From contig NZ_JACLZK010000001.1 in assembly GCF_014253065.1 (NCBI RefSeq), positions 434,001 to 498,000 on the forward strand: a stretch of 64,000 nt of DNA, read 5' to 3'. The position numbers and the translations under genes are program-made. Each line of letters begins with the position of its first letter. Within the stretch, counting starts at the first letter, position 1. The notes beneath the pieces are model-generated. The model saw only the letters and a list, made by a program, of their open reading frames with translations. It had not been told where the DNA came from and did no database searches. The stretch is from Campylobacter massiliensis (GTDB lineage Bacteria > Campylobacterota > Campylobacteria > Campylobacterales > Campylobacteraceae). Below are positions 27,624 through 37,102 of the stretch, piece by piece.

Positions 27624-28996
27624 TGGAAGAAAACGAGCAATTAAACGAAGCCAAAGAACTGCTAGACTCGCACCTAAACGAGACGATCGATAAGGAACTA
27701 AGTCCCGCCGACCTCGCCCAACACCTAAAAACGCTAAAAAAGCATGATGAGGAGCTTTTTGGCGAATACCTAGAAAAGCTCGACCCCGAGATCCTGGGCG
27801 ACGTAGCGATCGAGATGCCCGATCACATGCTAAAGGACGTGATCGAGCAGATACCCAGCGACAAGATCATCGAGGCGATCGAAGAGCTAGAGAGCGACGA
27901 CGCCGCCGAGCTTTTAGAGTATATCGAGGAGATCGACGAACAAAAAGCTAAGGAGCTCTTTGACGGCCTAGATAAGGACGATCAGGAGGAGATTTTACGT
28001 ATCCGCAGCTATGACGAGGGCGAGGCGGGTGCGTTTATGCAGACGGAGCTTTTTAGCGCGCATATCGACGAGCAGCTAAAAACAGCGGTCGAGCGGCTAA
28101 GACGCGAGAAAGAAGAGGGCAAGCTAGAAAACGTCTCGCAGCTTTTTATCACCGATAAAAAGGGTGTTTTGCTCCATGCGGTGCCGCTTGAGGATCTGAT
28201 ACTATTTGACTTTAACCAAACCTTAAAAGAGATCATCTCAAAGAGCGAAGAGGACAAATACAAACCCAACGTAGCCGTAGATAACGAGCCTATCGAAACG
28301 GTCGTAGAAACAGTCGAAAACTACGATATGAACTCGATCGCGGTCGTAGATAGCAAGGGCTATTTGCTCGGACGTATCACCACCGACGACATCCACGACT
28401 TTATAAAAGAAAGCGCCACGGAGCAAATTTACAACCTAGCCGGCGTCGACGACGAGGCGGAGGAAGAGGATACGAGCCTGGTTAAGGCCACTCGCGCGCG
28501 CGCCGTTTGGCTACTTATAAATTTATTTACGGCGCTGATCAGCTCATCTATCATCGGGCTTTTTGACGAGACGATAGCTAGCTATGTAGCGCTTGCGGTA
28601 CTGATGCCTATCGTCGCATCCATGGGCGGAAACACCGGCACGCAGGCGCTTACGGTTACCGTGCGCCGACTAACTTTGGGAGAGATCGAGTTTAAAAACG
28701 CCGCAAATGCACTAAAACGCGAGGTCGGTATCGCGCTTATAAACGGACTGACATTTGCGTTTTTGATGGGCGTTATCGCTTCTTTGTGGTTTAACCGCCC
28801 GATGCTTGGCGTCGTTATCGGCGCTTCGATGTTGATAAATTTGTTTTTCGCCGGATTTTTCGGTACTTTGATACCGCTAACCTTAAAGAAATTTGACATC
28901 GACCCCGCCGTCGGCTCGGCCGTGCTGCTTACCACCGTTACCGACACGGTCGGCTTTTTTAGCTTTTTAGGACTGGCAAAATGGATACTTCTGTAA
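27620..28996 (+). CDS. mgtE: magnesium transporter MgtE
   Basis: 458 residues. An acidic N-terminal superhelical domain, a CBS pair (~140-265), then five membrane helices starting ARAVWLLINLFTALISSSII. The pore signature VASMGGNTGTQALTV is complete. In MgtE the cytoplasmic domains sense Mg2+ and close the pore. The start overlaps the peptidase stop (AAATGATG), and the end overlaps the Nudix gene by 16 bases, so three genes probably share a transcript. Confidence 0.96.
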   Translation: MMEENEQLNEAKELLDSHLNETIDKELSPADLAQHLKTLKKHDEELFGEYLEKLDPEILGDVAIEMPDHMLKDVIEQIPSDKIIEAIEELESDDAAELLEYIEEIDEQKAKELFDGLDKDDQEEILRIRSYDEGEAGAFMQTELFSAHIDEQLKTAVERLRREKEEGKLENVSQLFITDKKGVLLHAVPLEDLILFDFNQTLKEIISKSEEDKYKPNVAVDNEPIETVVETVENYDMNSIAVVDSKGYLLGRITTDDIHDFIKESATEQIYNLAGVDDEAEEEDTSLVKATRARAVWLLINLFTALISSSIIGLFDETIASYVALAVLMPIVASMGGNTGTQALTVTVRRLTLGEIEFKNAANALKREVGIALINGLTFAFLMGVIASLWFNRPMLGVVIGASMLINLFFAGFFGTLIPLTLKKFDIDPAVGSAVLLTTVTDTVGFFSFLGLAKWILL

Positions 28997-29580
28997 AAAA
29001 TATCAAAATAGAAAATTTAACCTCCCCGCGCTACGTAAAGCCGTATCAAATTTCGTTTGATCTGTGCGAAAAGTCCGTCAGATGGGAGTGTATCAAGGCT
29101 CACGACAGCGTCTCGGTGCTGCTTTATCACGAGGATAAAGACGCGTTTTTGCTAGTTAAGCAGTTTCGCCCCGCCGTTTGGTTTAACCTACAAGACGGGC
29201 GCGAGCTAAATTTAACGCAAAAGGGCGACGAGGGCTATACTTACGAGCTTTGCGCGGGTCTGATGGATAAAGGCAAGAGCGAGGAGCAGACCGTCATCGA
29301 GGAGATCGCCGAGGAAACGGGATTTGCCGTGAGTAGGGTCGAGCGCATAACATCCACTCGTGGCGCGCTGGGGTTTGGCGGGGCGAAGCAGACGATGTTT
29401 TTTGCCGTGATAAACGACGCGATGAAAATCGGCAAGGGCGGCGGCATAGACGGCGAAAATATCGAGCCGGTTTACGTGCCGCTTGAGCGGGCGCGCGAGT
29501 TTATGTTCGACGAAACCAAAACCAAGGCTACGGGGCTAATGTTTGCTTTTATGTGGTTTTTTGCCAAATTTAACCGTTAG
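28981..29580 (+). CDS. Nudix hydrolase, NUDT14 (UDP-sugar pyrophosphatase)-like
   Basis: 199 residues. The Nudix box GLMDKGKSEEQTVIEEIAEETGF is degenerate at two places: the first Glu is Lys and the Arg of REUxEE is Glu, while EExxEE is kept. The lead-in WECIKAHDSVSVLLY...LVKQFRPAVW and ELCAGL strongly recall human NUDT14, which splits UDP-glucose and ADP-ribose. So a nucleotide-sugar or ADP-ribose pyrophosphatase is likely; the substrate is not proven. AGGACTGG lies before the ATG inside mgtE. Confidence 0.85.
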   Translation: MDTSVKNIKIENLTSPRYVKPYQISFDLCEKSVRWECIKAHDSVSVLLYHEDKDAFLLVKQFRPAVWFNLQDGRELNLTQKGDEGYTYELCAGLMDKGKSEEQTVIEEIAEETGFAVSRVERITSTRGALGFGGAKQTMFFAVINDAMKIGKGGGIDGENIEPVYVPLERAREFMFDETKTKATGLMFAFMWFFAKFNR

Positions 29581-29632
29581 TTCGTGTCAAATTTCAAATT
29601 GCACGAAAAATAATCAAATTTAAGGAAAACAA

Positions 29633-30265
29633 ATGCTAAAGAAAATCGTTTGTGCCGCTTTTTTGGCGTCCGCGGCTTTTGCCGCCGTGCCTGCTTTCGA
29701 GGAGGCGAGCGCGGAGCTAGCTCAAAACAACTACGACAACGCCTTAAAGCTCTTTGAGAAGTCTTGCTACGAGGAGAAAAATATCGTAGGCTGCTATGCC
29801 GCGGGTTTTATAAACATTAACGCCTATTCGCAAAACTCTAGCGAGGCAAAAGGCTTTGAGCAGTTTTCAAAGGCTTGCGACGCGGGCGATATGGACGGTT
29901 GCAAATCTCTGGGCGACATCTATGAAAACGGACAGGCCGGACAAGAAACCGACTATAAAAAGGCGATGAAATTTCACGAAAAAGCTTGCGAGGGCAAAGT
30001 GGGCGCCGCATGCGCGAGAGTGGCCGGATACTACGACGAGGGCAGGGGTGTGGAGCAAAATTTGGCCAAAGCGTCTAAATTTTACGAAACCGCGTGCAAG
30101 TACGAGGACGCGAGCAGCTGCCACGCGCTAGCCGATATGTACGAAAGGGGCGAGGGCGTGAAAAAAGACGCAACAAAGGCGATGGATTTTTACGGGTTAG
30201 CTTGCGACTACGGCTCTAGGGGAGCTTGCGCCGATTTTAGAAAACTTTATAAAAACAAAAAATAA
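29633..30265 (+). CDS. secreted Sel1-repeat (Hcp-like) protein 1
   Basis: 210 residues. Signal peptide MLKKIVCAAFLASAAFAAVP followed by about five Sel1-type helical repeats, each with a Cys pair seven to eight residues apart around ACDAGDMDGC, ACEGKVGAAC, ACKYEDASSC and ACDYGSRGAC, as in the disulfide-locked Helicobacter cysteine-rich proteins. These are periplasmic or secreted scaffolds, in H. pylori sometimes binding beta-lactams or host factors; the role here is unknown. AAGGAAAAC precedes the ATG. It is first of a three-gene tandem with 9-base gaps. Confidence 0.9.
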   Translation: MLKKIVCAAFLASAAFAAVPAFEEASAELAQNNYDNALKLFEKSCYEEKNIVGCYAAGFININAYSQNSSEAKGFEQFSKACDAGDMDGCKSLGDIYENGQAGQETDYKKAMKFHEKACEGKVGAACARVAGYYDEGRGVEQNLAKASKFYETACKYEDASSCHALADMYERGEGVKKDATKAMDFYGLACDYGSRGACADFRKLYKNKK

Positions 30266-30274
30266 GGAGCCGCT

Positions 30275-30922
30275 ATGTTTAAGAAAATTTATCTTGTTTT
30301 GATTTTAGCCGGATTGGCGGTCGCGCAGACGAATTTTGAAATCGCTACTAAAAAATACCTACAAGATATGGGCGATAAAAACGTGCCCAAACTCTACGAA
30401 AAGTCTTGCCGCGAGGATAAAAACGCCGTAGGTTGCTACATAGCCGCGCAGCTAAAAGCATATCAAACATACGACCTAAAAGACGATGACGAGTATGCGC
30501 AAATAAACGGCGAAGTTTTTGAGCTTTATAAAAGTGCTTGCGATCTTGGCTACGCTAAAGCTTGCTCGGCGGCGGGCGATTTTTACGACTCTACGCCGTC
30601 AAACGATAATTTTGTCGTAGAGCAGGACGATACGGAAAAATCAGCCGAATTTTACGAAAAAGCATGCGAGAGCAAAGACGGGGAAGCTTGCCTAAAGATA
30701 GCTAAACAGCACGACAATGCCTCAAAATTCGCCGATGCGCTAAAATACTATAAACTAGCCTGCGAAGCAAGAGAGGCCGAGGGCTGCTACAACGCGGCGG
30801 ACATCTATGAGTCAGGCGACGGAACGCCTAAAAATAGCGCCGAGGCGGCGAAATATTACGGCCTTGCTTGCGAAAACGGCCTTGGTCGCGGCTGCGCCAA
30901 ATCTAAAAAATTTAGCAAATAG
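30275..30922 (+). CDS. secreted Sel1-repeat (Hcp-like) protein 2
   Basis: 215 residues, signal peptide MFKKIYLVLILAGLAVAQT, then Cys-paired repeats (SCREDKNAVGC, ACDLGYAKAC, ACESKDGEAC, ACEAREAEGC, ACENGLGRGC). It is the paralogue of its neighbours, with longer acidic loops (LKDDDEYAQ, VVEQDDTEK). AAGGAGC ribosome site, 9 bases after gene 1. Function unknown. Confidence 0.9.
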   Translation: MFKKIYLVLILAGLAVAQTNFEIATKKYLQDMGDKNVPKLYEKSCREDKNAVGCYIAAQLKAYQTYDLKDDDEYAQINGEVFELYKSACDLGYAKACSAAGDFYDSTPSNDNFVVEQDDTEKSAEFYEKACESKDGEACLKIAKQHDNASKFADALKYYKLACEAREAEGCYNAADIYESGDGTPKNSAEAAKYYGLACENGLGRGCAKSKKFSK

Positions 30923-30931
30923 GAGGATGCG

Positions 30932-31561
30932 TTGAGAAAGATTATTTTAGCCGCGATCTTGGCGGCGACGGCTTTTGGCGGGAACTTTGAACAAGCTACG
31001 AAAATTTATCTAAAAAAATCGGACTTCGAAAACGGCGCGCGACTGTTTGAAAAATCTTGTAACGACGATAAAAATGCCGCGGGTTGCTATATGGCGGCGT
31101 TTTTAGGCGAGCAGGGGCTCTCGCATGACGACGATGGCGGCAGCGAAAAGACCTTTGCGCTATATAAAAAAGCCTGCGATATGGGCGACATGGACGGCTG
31201 CACGGCCGTAGCCGCGGTGTACGAGGGTACCATACTGTGGCAAACCTCTCAGATAGACTACGAAAAGGCGGTGGCACTTTATGAAAAAGCCTGCGAGGGC
31301 GGAGTCGGCGAGGCATGCTATAGGGCGGCCGCTCATCACAGCGGCGAATACGGCGGCGAAAAAGATCCGCAAAAAGTCCGCAAATACTACTCGCTAGCCT
31401 GCGATCACAAAGACTCGCAAGGCTGCTATATGCTCGCGCAAGGATACGAAAAGAGCGAAAATGATATGAAAAAAGCGATGGATATCTACGGGACCGCTTG
31501 CGACTACGGATATACGGAAGGCTGCGTCAAATTTAGAGAACTCGTTAAAAAGGCGAAGTAA
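30932..31561 (+). CDS. secreted Sel1-repeat (Hcp-like) protein 3 (TTG start)
   Basis: 209 residues from TTG 30932, with a perfect AGGAGG 5 bases upstream. Signal peptide (M)RKIILAAILAATAFG, then repeats with SCNDDKNAAGC, ACDMGDMDGC, ACEGGVGEAC, ACDHKDSQGC and ACDYGYTEGC. The repeat KACDMGDMDGC is nearly identical to that in protein 1, pointing to recent duplication or gene conversion. A terminator follows, closing the operon. Confidence 0.9.
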   Translation: MRKIILAAILAATAFGGNFEQATKIYLKKSDFENGARLFEKSCNDDKNAAGCYMAAFLGEQGLSHDDDGGSEKTFALYKKACDMGDMDGCTAVAAVYEGTILWQTSQIDYEKAVALYEKACEGGVGEACYRAAAHHSGEYGGEKDPQKVRKYYSLACDHKDSQGCYMLAQGYEKSENDMKKAMDIYGTACDYGYTEGCVKFRELVKKAK

Positions 31562-31606
31562 GATTTCGCGCCTCGCTAGATTTTGATTGTCTGGCGGGGC
31601 GTAAAT

Positions 31607-31638
31607 GCGGCGAGCGAACTCTGCTCGCCGTTGTTTTT
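31607..31638 (+). terminator. terminator after the Sel1 operon
   Basis: CGGCGAGC (31608-31615) pairs with GCTCGCCG (31623-31630), followed by TTGTTTTT. Confidence 0.8.
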
Positions 31639-32180
31639 GATTTATGGGCGGACTTGATTTGGCTTTGAGCTTTGCGCAGCGCCCGCCTCTAAAACTTCTA
31701 TCATTTAAAATTTACTATTTTGGTTTTGTTTGAGCGTCTTTTTAAACGTGCTGCGTATCTGCTCACTTGAATCTTTTTTGGTTAAATTTGTCGCCGTCTC
31801 GCTCGGTAAAATCAAATTTGACCAAATTTAACGCTCTGCAGTTTAAATTTAACGGCGAAATAGCGTGTCAAATTTGACGATAAGCTAAATTTTTCAGCCT
31901 CTAAAACCAAGCCGTAAATTTAAGCAACAAAGTCCAAAATCAAATCAGGCAACGATGTTGTCAAATTTGGCGACCGCAAATCAGCTTTCAAATTTACCGC
32001 CCGGCAAATCGTAAATTTGACCGCCGAGCCGAGCAGCAGCTCAATTTGACCGCCGAGCCGAGCAGCAGCTCAAATTTGACGCGCCGAGCAAACGAGCTCC
32101 TGCTTAAATTTGCCGCACTTACCGAACTTATTTTACTCAAATTCGGCACCAAATTCGCCGTCTGCCCAGCTCAAATTTAC
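31639..32180. other. AAATTT-dense spacer between the Sel1 and AsmA-like genes
   Basis: No gene seen. About a dozen AAATTT words, most within TCAAATTTGA-like contexts, plus a 29-bp tandem repeat near its right end. The genes on both sides point toward it, so it contains two 3' ends; no terminator for the minus-strand gene was identified. Confidence 0.6.
32014..32080. repeat. 29-bp tandem duplication
   Basis: The unit AATTTGACCGCCGAGCCG... (29 bases, ending AGCAGCAGCTC) occurs at 32014-32042 and 32043-32071, then a partial third copy begins. Confidence 0.75.
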
Positions 32181-34766
32181 CTAAAACAGCCCCTTGAGAA
32201 GCCCTTTTATCGCATCTTTTTTCGCATCGCCCGTGGTGCCGTTTTCGTCGTCCTTGCCGAATTTCTTATCCAAAAATCTATCCAGCTCTTTGACTGCCTT
32301 ACCCTTTAGATAGTCCGAGCCGATCGTGTATTTCGGGTTGTCGCTAGCGCCAGTGACCGTGATGTCGATGTCGGTTTTTTCGTAGTTCATCTTTATCGGC
32401 ACGTTTACGGCCTTGGTCGCCATGTCGTATTTGCCGCTAGTTACCCAGACTCGGCTTCTAGTTGCGTTCATATCGGCGTTAAAGTCGATGAGGTTTTTGT
32501 TTATCGTGCCTTTTATTTTGCTATTTTTATAGATTTCGCTCGTGATGTCGCGTCCCGTGAAGGTCCTTACCTGCTCGGTAAAATCGGTCTTTGCAAGCTT
32601 GCCGTCATTTACGGCGACGTCAAATTTACCTTTTTGCGAGGCGAGATTATAATCCATCGTCATATCGCCGGTGCCGTCGTAGACGTGCGAGAGACCCAAA
32701 AAGTCGGTGAGGCCTTTGGCGGTGAAGCTTTTTAAATTTGCGTTTAGGATGTCGTCTTTTAAGACTGCTTTAAGATCGCCGTTAAAGAGCCGCGAATTTA
32801 CGTTCGCACCTAGCTTTTCGCCCGTTTTAGTCGCGTCGCCGATAACTAGCAAAGGCCCGTAAAGCGGCCTTCCGACCAAAAACTCGATCTCTTTTAGCTC
32901 CCTTATGCTAAGCTCAAAATCCGCCTTCGCCGAGCCGCTTTCAAGCTCGTAGTCGCCTTTTAGATTTTTTAGCGCTATTAGGTTCTTGTTTGCGTTTGAG
33001 ACGAGGTTTGCTGCTGCGTCAAATTTAGCCTTGCCGCCGTTTATAGCGACATCCGCATTTGCGTCAAATTTGGTGCCGCTTGGGAAGCGTTTATCCAGCT
33101 CTTTTGCTACGACGGCGCTGTTTACGATACCGTTTTTGACGTTAAATTTAGCCGTACCGCTGAGATTTTTCGGATCCAGTCCGCTTAGATTTACGGATCC
33201 GTCGATCACGGCGTCGGCGTAGTTTGGCAGCGCAGCCAGCGTAAATGCGTCTTTGAGCGAAAGCGCGCTTAAATTTGCCGTGAGTTTTTCGTTTTTGAGG
33301 ATCGCATCTATCTTGCCGCCTAGCGCGTTTGCGTTTAGATCTAGCTCGCTAAGCGCGCCCTTTGCGAGTTTTGCCGTGCCTTTGACGTCCACTTTGCCAG
33401 ATAGTTTTTTGCCGATTAGCTCTTCAAATTTGCCCAGATCATCGATGCCCGCGTCAAATTTGACGTCCGCGTTTTCGTCGTCCAGTCCGTAAATGCCGCT
33501 TAGGCTCTTTAGTTTTAAAAGCTCGGAGTTTAGAGCGGCGTTAAATTTGGCTTTTGAGCTTGCCACGTCGGCGTTTGCGTTTAGTTCAAAAGCTAGAGGT
33601 TTGCTTAAATTTATCTCCTTTGCGACCTGTTTTAGCTCGGCCGGATTTAGTCGTGCGTTTTTGGTGGCGAGTTTAACAGAACCGGAGATATTTTGCGTGT
33701 TGTGCACGTCGTTTAGCACCGCTTCGCCGCTGATCGTTCCGCCGACAAATGCCGGGAAAGCGGCGATTTTAACTAGTTCGTCAAGCTTTAGCGAGCTGAT
33801 TTTGGCTATGAGTTTACCGCCGTTTAGCACCGCATCGACGTTACCGCCAAATCCCTCGATCTTGACGTCGAAGTTTTTTAGCTCGCCGGCGGTGGCGATG
33901 ACGTTGCCGTTTGCTTTAAACGCGCCGCTAAGCTTTTGCTTTATGACAGGCTCAAATTTAGCCAGATCGTCCACGATGAGTTTGACGTCGCTGCTTAGGG
34001 TTTTTGAGTTTGGATCGTAGATCGTCTTGTCGCTGCCGATCGTCGCTAGCAGCGTGATCACCGCGCTTTTGGCGTTTACGATGCCGTCTTTGACGTCGGC
34101 TACGATTTTGCCGTTTGCGGCGAAATTTGACGGCAGAGTGACGTTAAAATCTTTTGCGATTAGCGCGTTATCGGTTTTTACGTCCAAGATATCGACGTTT
34201 GCGGTGCCGTTTGGCTTGCCGCCGCTTTCTACGATGTTTGCGACGGCAGAGATTTTACCGCGCGCGTAGATAGGCTGGCCGGCTAGCGCTAGGGCCTTTT
34301 CTACTTGTAAATTTTTGGCGTCGAGCTTTAGAGAAAGCGGCTTGTAGTCTTTTAAATTTGCGTCGAAGCTGACGTTTGAGCCTAGCATTTGGCCTACTCC
34401 GCTAGCGGTGAAATCGCTAAATTTGCCTTTTGCGATGCCTGAGATTTTCATGGCTTCGTTTAGTTTGACGCCCAGGCTTTTTAGATCGCTAACGGCGACG
34501 TCGTATTTTAGATCGAGGCTTTGGGAGAAAATAGAAAGCCCGCCGTTTACGTTAGCTACGATCTCGCCATTTACGTTAGCTACGATATCTACGCTCGTCG
34601 GACGGATCTGAAATTTATCGAATTTAACGTCAAATCCGCTTTTTTCTTTAATCAAATTTTGGGCATACGGCTTAACCAAGCCGTTGCCAAAATCCGTAAA
34701 GGCCGCGACGTAAGCCGCGATAAGCAAGGCAAAAACCAGTCCGAGCAGGGCGCCTAATATTTTCAT
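32181..34766 (-). CDS. AsmA-like inner-membrane-anchored protein with internal triplication
   Basis: 861 residues. One N-terminal membrane helix (MKILGALLGLVFALLIAAYV) and a long beta-rich periplasmic body, ending in an AsmA-type C-terminal block (FNADMNATRSRVWVTSG, then PIKMNYEKTDIDITVTG and SDYLKGKAVKELDRFL). AsmA/TamB relatives bridge the envelope and influence lipid transport (family knowledge). The middle is three copies of a unit of about 180 residues, marked by KLSG-type motifs near residues 274, 452 and PLYG near 632. It is longer than ordinary AsmA proteins of the genus as I recall them. It is divergent from groES. Confidence 0.82.
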   Translation of the reverse strand: MKILGALLGLVFALLIAAYVAAFTDFGNGLVKPYAQNLIKEKSGFDVKFDKFQIRPTSVDIVANVNGEIVANVNGGLSIFSQSLDLKYDVAVSDLKSLGVKLNEAMKISGIAKGKFSDFTASGVGQMLGSNVSFDANLKDYKPLSLKLDAKNLQVEKALALAGQPIYARGKISAVANIVESGGKPNGTANVDILDVKTDNALIAKDFNVTLPSNFAANGKIVADVKDGIVNAKSAVITLLATIGSDKTIYDPNSKTLSSDVKLIVDDLAKFEPVIKQKLSGAFKANGNVIATAGELKNFDVKIEGFGGNVDAVLNGGKLIAKISSLKLDELVKIAAFPAFVGGTISGEAVLNDVHNTQNISGSVKLATKNARLNPAELKQVAKEINLSKPLAFELNANADVASSKAKFNAALNSELLKLKSLSGIYGLDDENADVKFDAGIDDLGKFEELIGKKLSGKVDVKGTAKLAKGALSELDLNANALGGKIDAILKNEKLTANLSALSLKDAFTLAALPNYADAVIDGSVNLSGLDPKNLSGTAKFNVKNGIVNSAVVAKELDKRFPSGTKFDANADVAINGGKAKFDAAANLVSNANKNLIALKNLKGDYELESGSAKADFELSIRELKEIEFLVGRPLYGPLLVIGDATKTGEKLGANVNSRLFNGDLKAVLKDDILNANLKSFTAKGLTDFLGLSHVYDGTGDMTMDYNLASQKGKFDVAVNDGKLAKTDFTEQVRTFTGRDITSEIYKNSKIKGTINKNLIDFNADMNATRSRVWVTSGKYDMATKAVNVPIKMNYEKTDIDITVTGASDNPKYTIGSDYLKGKAVKELDRFLDKKFGKDDENGTTGDAKKDAIKGLLKGLF
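34546..34593. repeat. 24-bp tandem repeat in the AsmA-like gene
   Basis: TTTACGTTAGCTACGAT recurs with a 24-base period (34546 and 34570), encoding two copies of an eight-residue unit (GEIVANVN-type) near residue 65 of the protein. Confidence 0.7.
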
Positions 34767-34804
34767 CGTCTATCCTTTAGATTTAGTTTAATTTTATTAT
34801 GAAA

Positions 34805-34824
34805 CTTGAGCCGATTATACTAAG
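34805..34824. promoter_or_regulatory. HAIR-like (HspR) half-degenerate site upstream of groES
   Basis: CTTGAG, then eight bases, then ACTAAG. The HspR operator consensus is CTTGAGT-N7-ACTCAAG; the left half fits and the right half lacks one base. Campylobacter groESL is known to be under HspR as well as HrcA control, so this is a plausible but weak candidate. Confidence 0.35.
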
Positions 34825-34850
34825 ACTTGTTAAGAATTTTAGCTAATTCA

Positions 34851-34879
34851 TTGACAAATTCTAAAAATTTGACTATAAT
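34851..34879 (+). promoter_or_regulatory. groESL promoter
   Basis: A complete sigma70 promoter: TTGACA (34851-34856), 17 bases, TATAAT (34874-34879). A recognisable -35 box is rare in this genus and suggests a strong promoter held down by the operator that follows. Confidence 0.85.
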
Positions 34880-34880
34880 T

Positions 34881-34907
34881 TCATCACTCAAAACAAAAGA
34901 GTGCTAA
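34881..34907 (+). promoter_or_regulatory. CIRCE operator (HrcA binding site)
   Basis: TCATCACTC, nine bases, GAGTGCTAA. The right arm is the exact CIRCE consensus and the left arm differs at three outer positions. It lies just after the -10 box, over the likely transcription start. Confidence 0.88.
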
Positions 34908-34938
34908 AAAAGTAAAATCAAACCATAAAGGATGAATC

Positions 34939-35199
34939 ATGAATTTTCAACCGTTAGGCAAACGAGTCTTAGTCGAGCGTCTTGAAGACGTCAAAACGAC
35001 CGCTTCTGGCATCATTATACCCGATAATGCAAAAGAAAAACCTTTAAGCGGCAAGGTTTTGGCGGTATCAAGCGAGGTAGAAGGCGTGAGCGTGGGCGAT
35101 AGCGTAGTTTTCGCAAAATACGGCGGCACCGAGGTCGTGCTTGACGGCAAGACGTATTTGGTTCTAAAAATCGAAGATGTTTTAGGCGTTTTAAAATAA
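34939..35199 (+). CDS. groES: co-chaperonin GroES
   Basis: 86 residues. Begins [20 protein letters not shown], with the mobile loop region [14 protein letters not shown] and the GKVLAVSSE and [12 protein letters not shown] strands. It caps the GroEL ring. AAAGGATG lies before the ATG. groEL follows 21 bases later under the same promoter and CIRCE operator. Confidence 0.98.
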   Translation: MNFQPLGKRVLVERLEDVKTTASGIIIPDNAKEKPLSGKVLAVSSEVEGVSVGDSVVFAKYGGTEVVLDGKTYLVLKIEDVLGVLK

Positions 35200-36855
<1,656 letters not shown>

Positions 36856-36866
36856 TACGCCTTTAT

Positions 36867-36902
36867 CTGCGGAAGGCCTTGGCTTTCCGCAGGTCTTTTT
36901 TC
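36867..36902 (+). terminator. terminator after groEL
   Basis: CTGCGGAAG (36867-36875) pairs with CTTTCCGCAG (36883-36892) with one bulge, followed by GTCTTTTTTCT. Confidence 0.9.
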
Positions 36903-37102
36903 TAAATTTCTTGCTTTCTAGCCAAATCTCGCATAAAATTCATAAATCAAAAGTTATTTGAGACTAATTCGTATTTAATTAAAATTTATATAAAATGATC
37001 CAAATTTAATAAACAATATAAAGTTAGCCTGCATAAAAATAATTTAAGCATTGTTTTTAAATTTGACAAAAGATTATATAAAAATAACAAAGCTTTATAC
37101 CC

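Noticed and set aside
26873-27640. Open frame of 255 codons on the minus strand opposite the M23 tail
   Set aside because: Low-complexity Lys/Ser codons leave the reverse frame open (Phe/Leu-rich); no start signals and no fold-like pattern.
32014-32080. Possible CRISPR array
   Set aside because: Only two contiguous 29-bp units with no spacers between them and no cas genes nearby.
33493-34020. Open frame of 175 codons opposite the AsmA-like gene
   Set aside because: Shadow of a repetitive gene without stop codons in the reverse frame.
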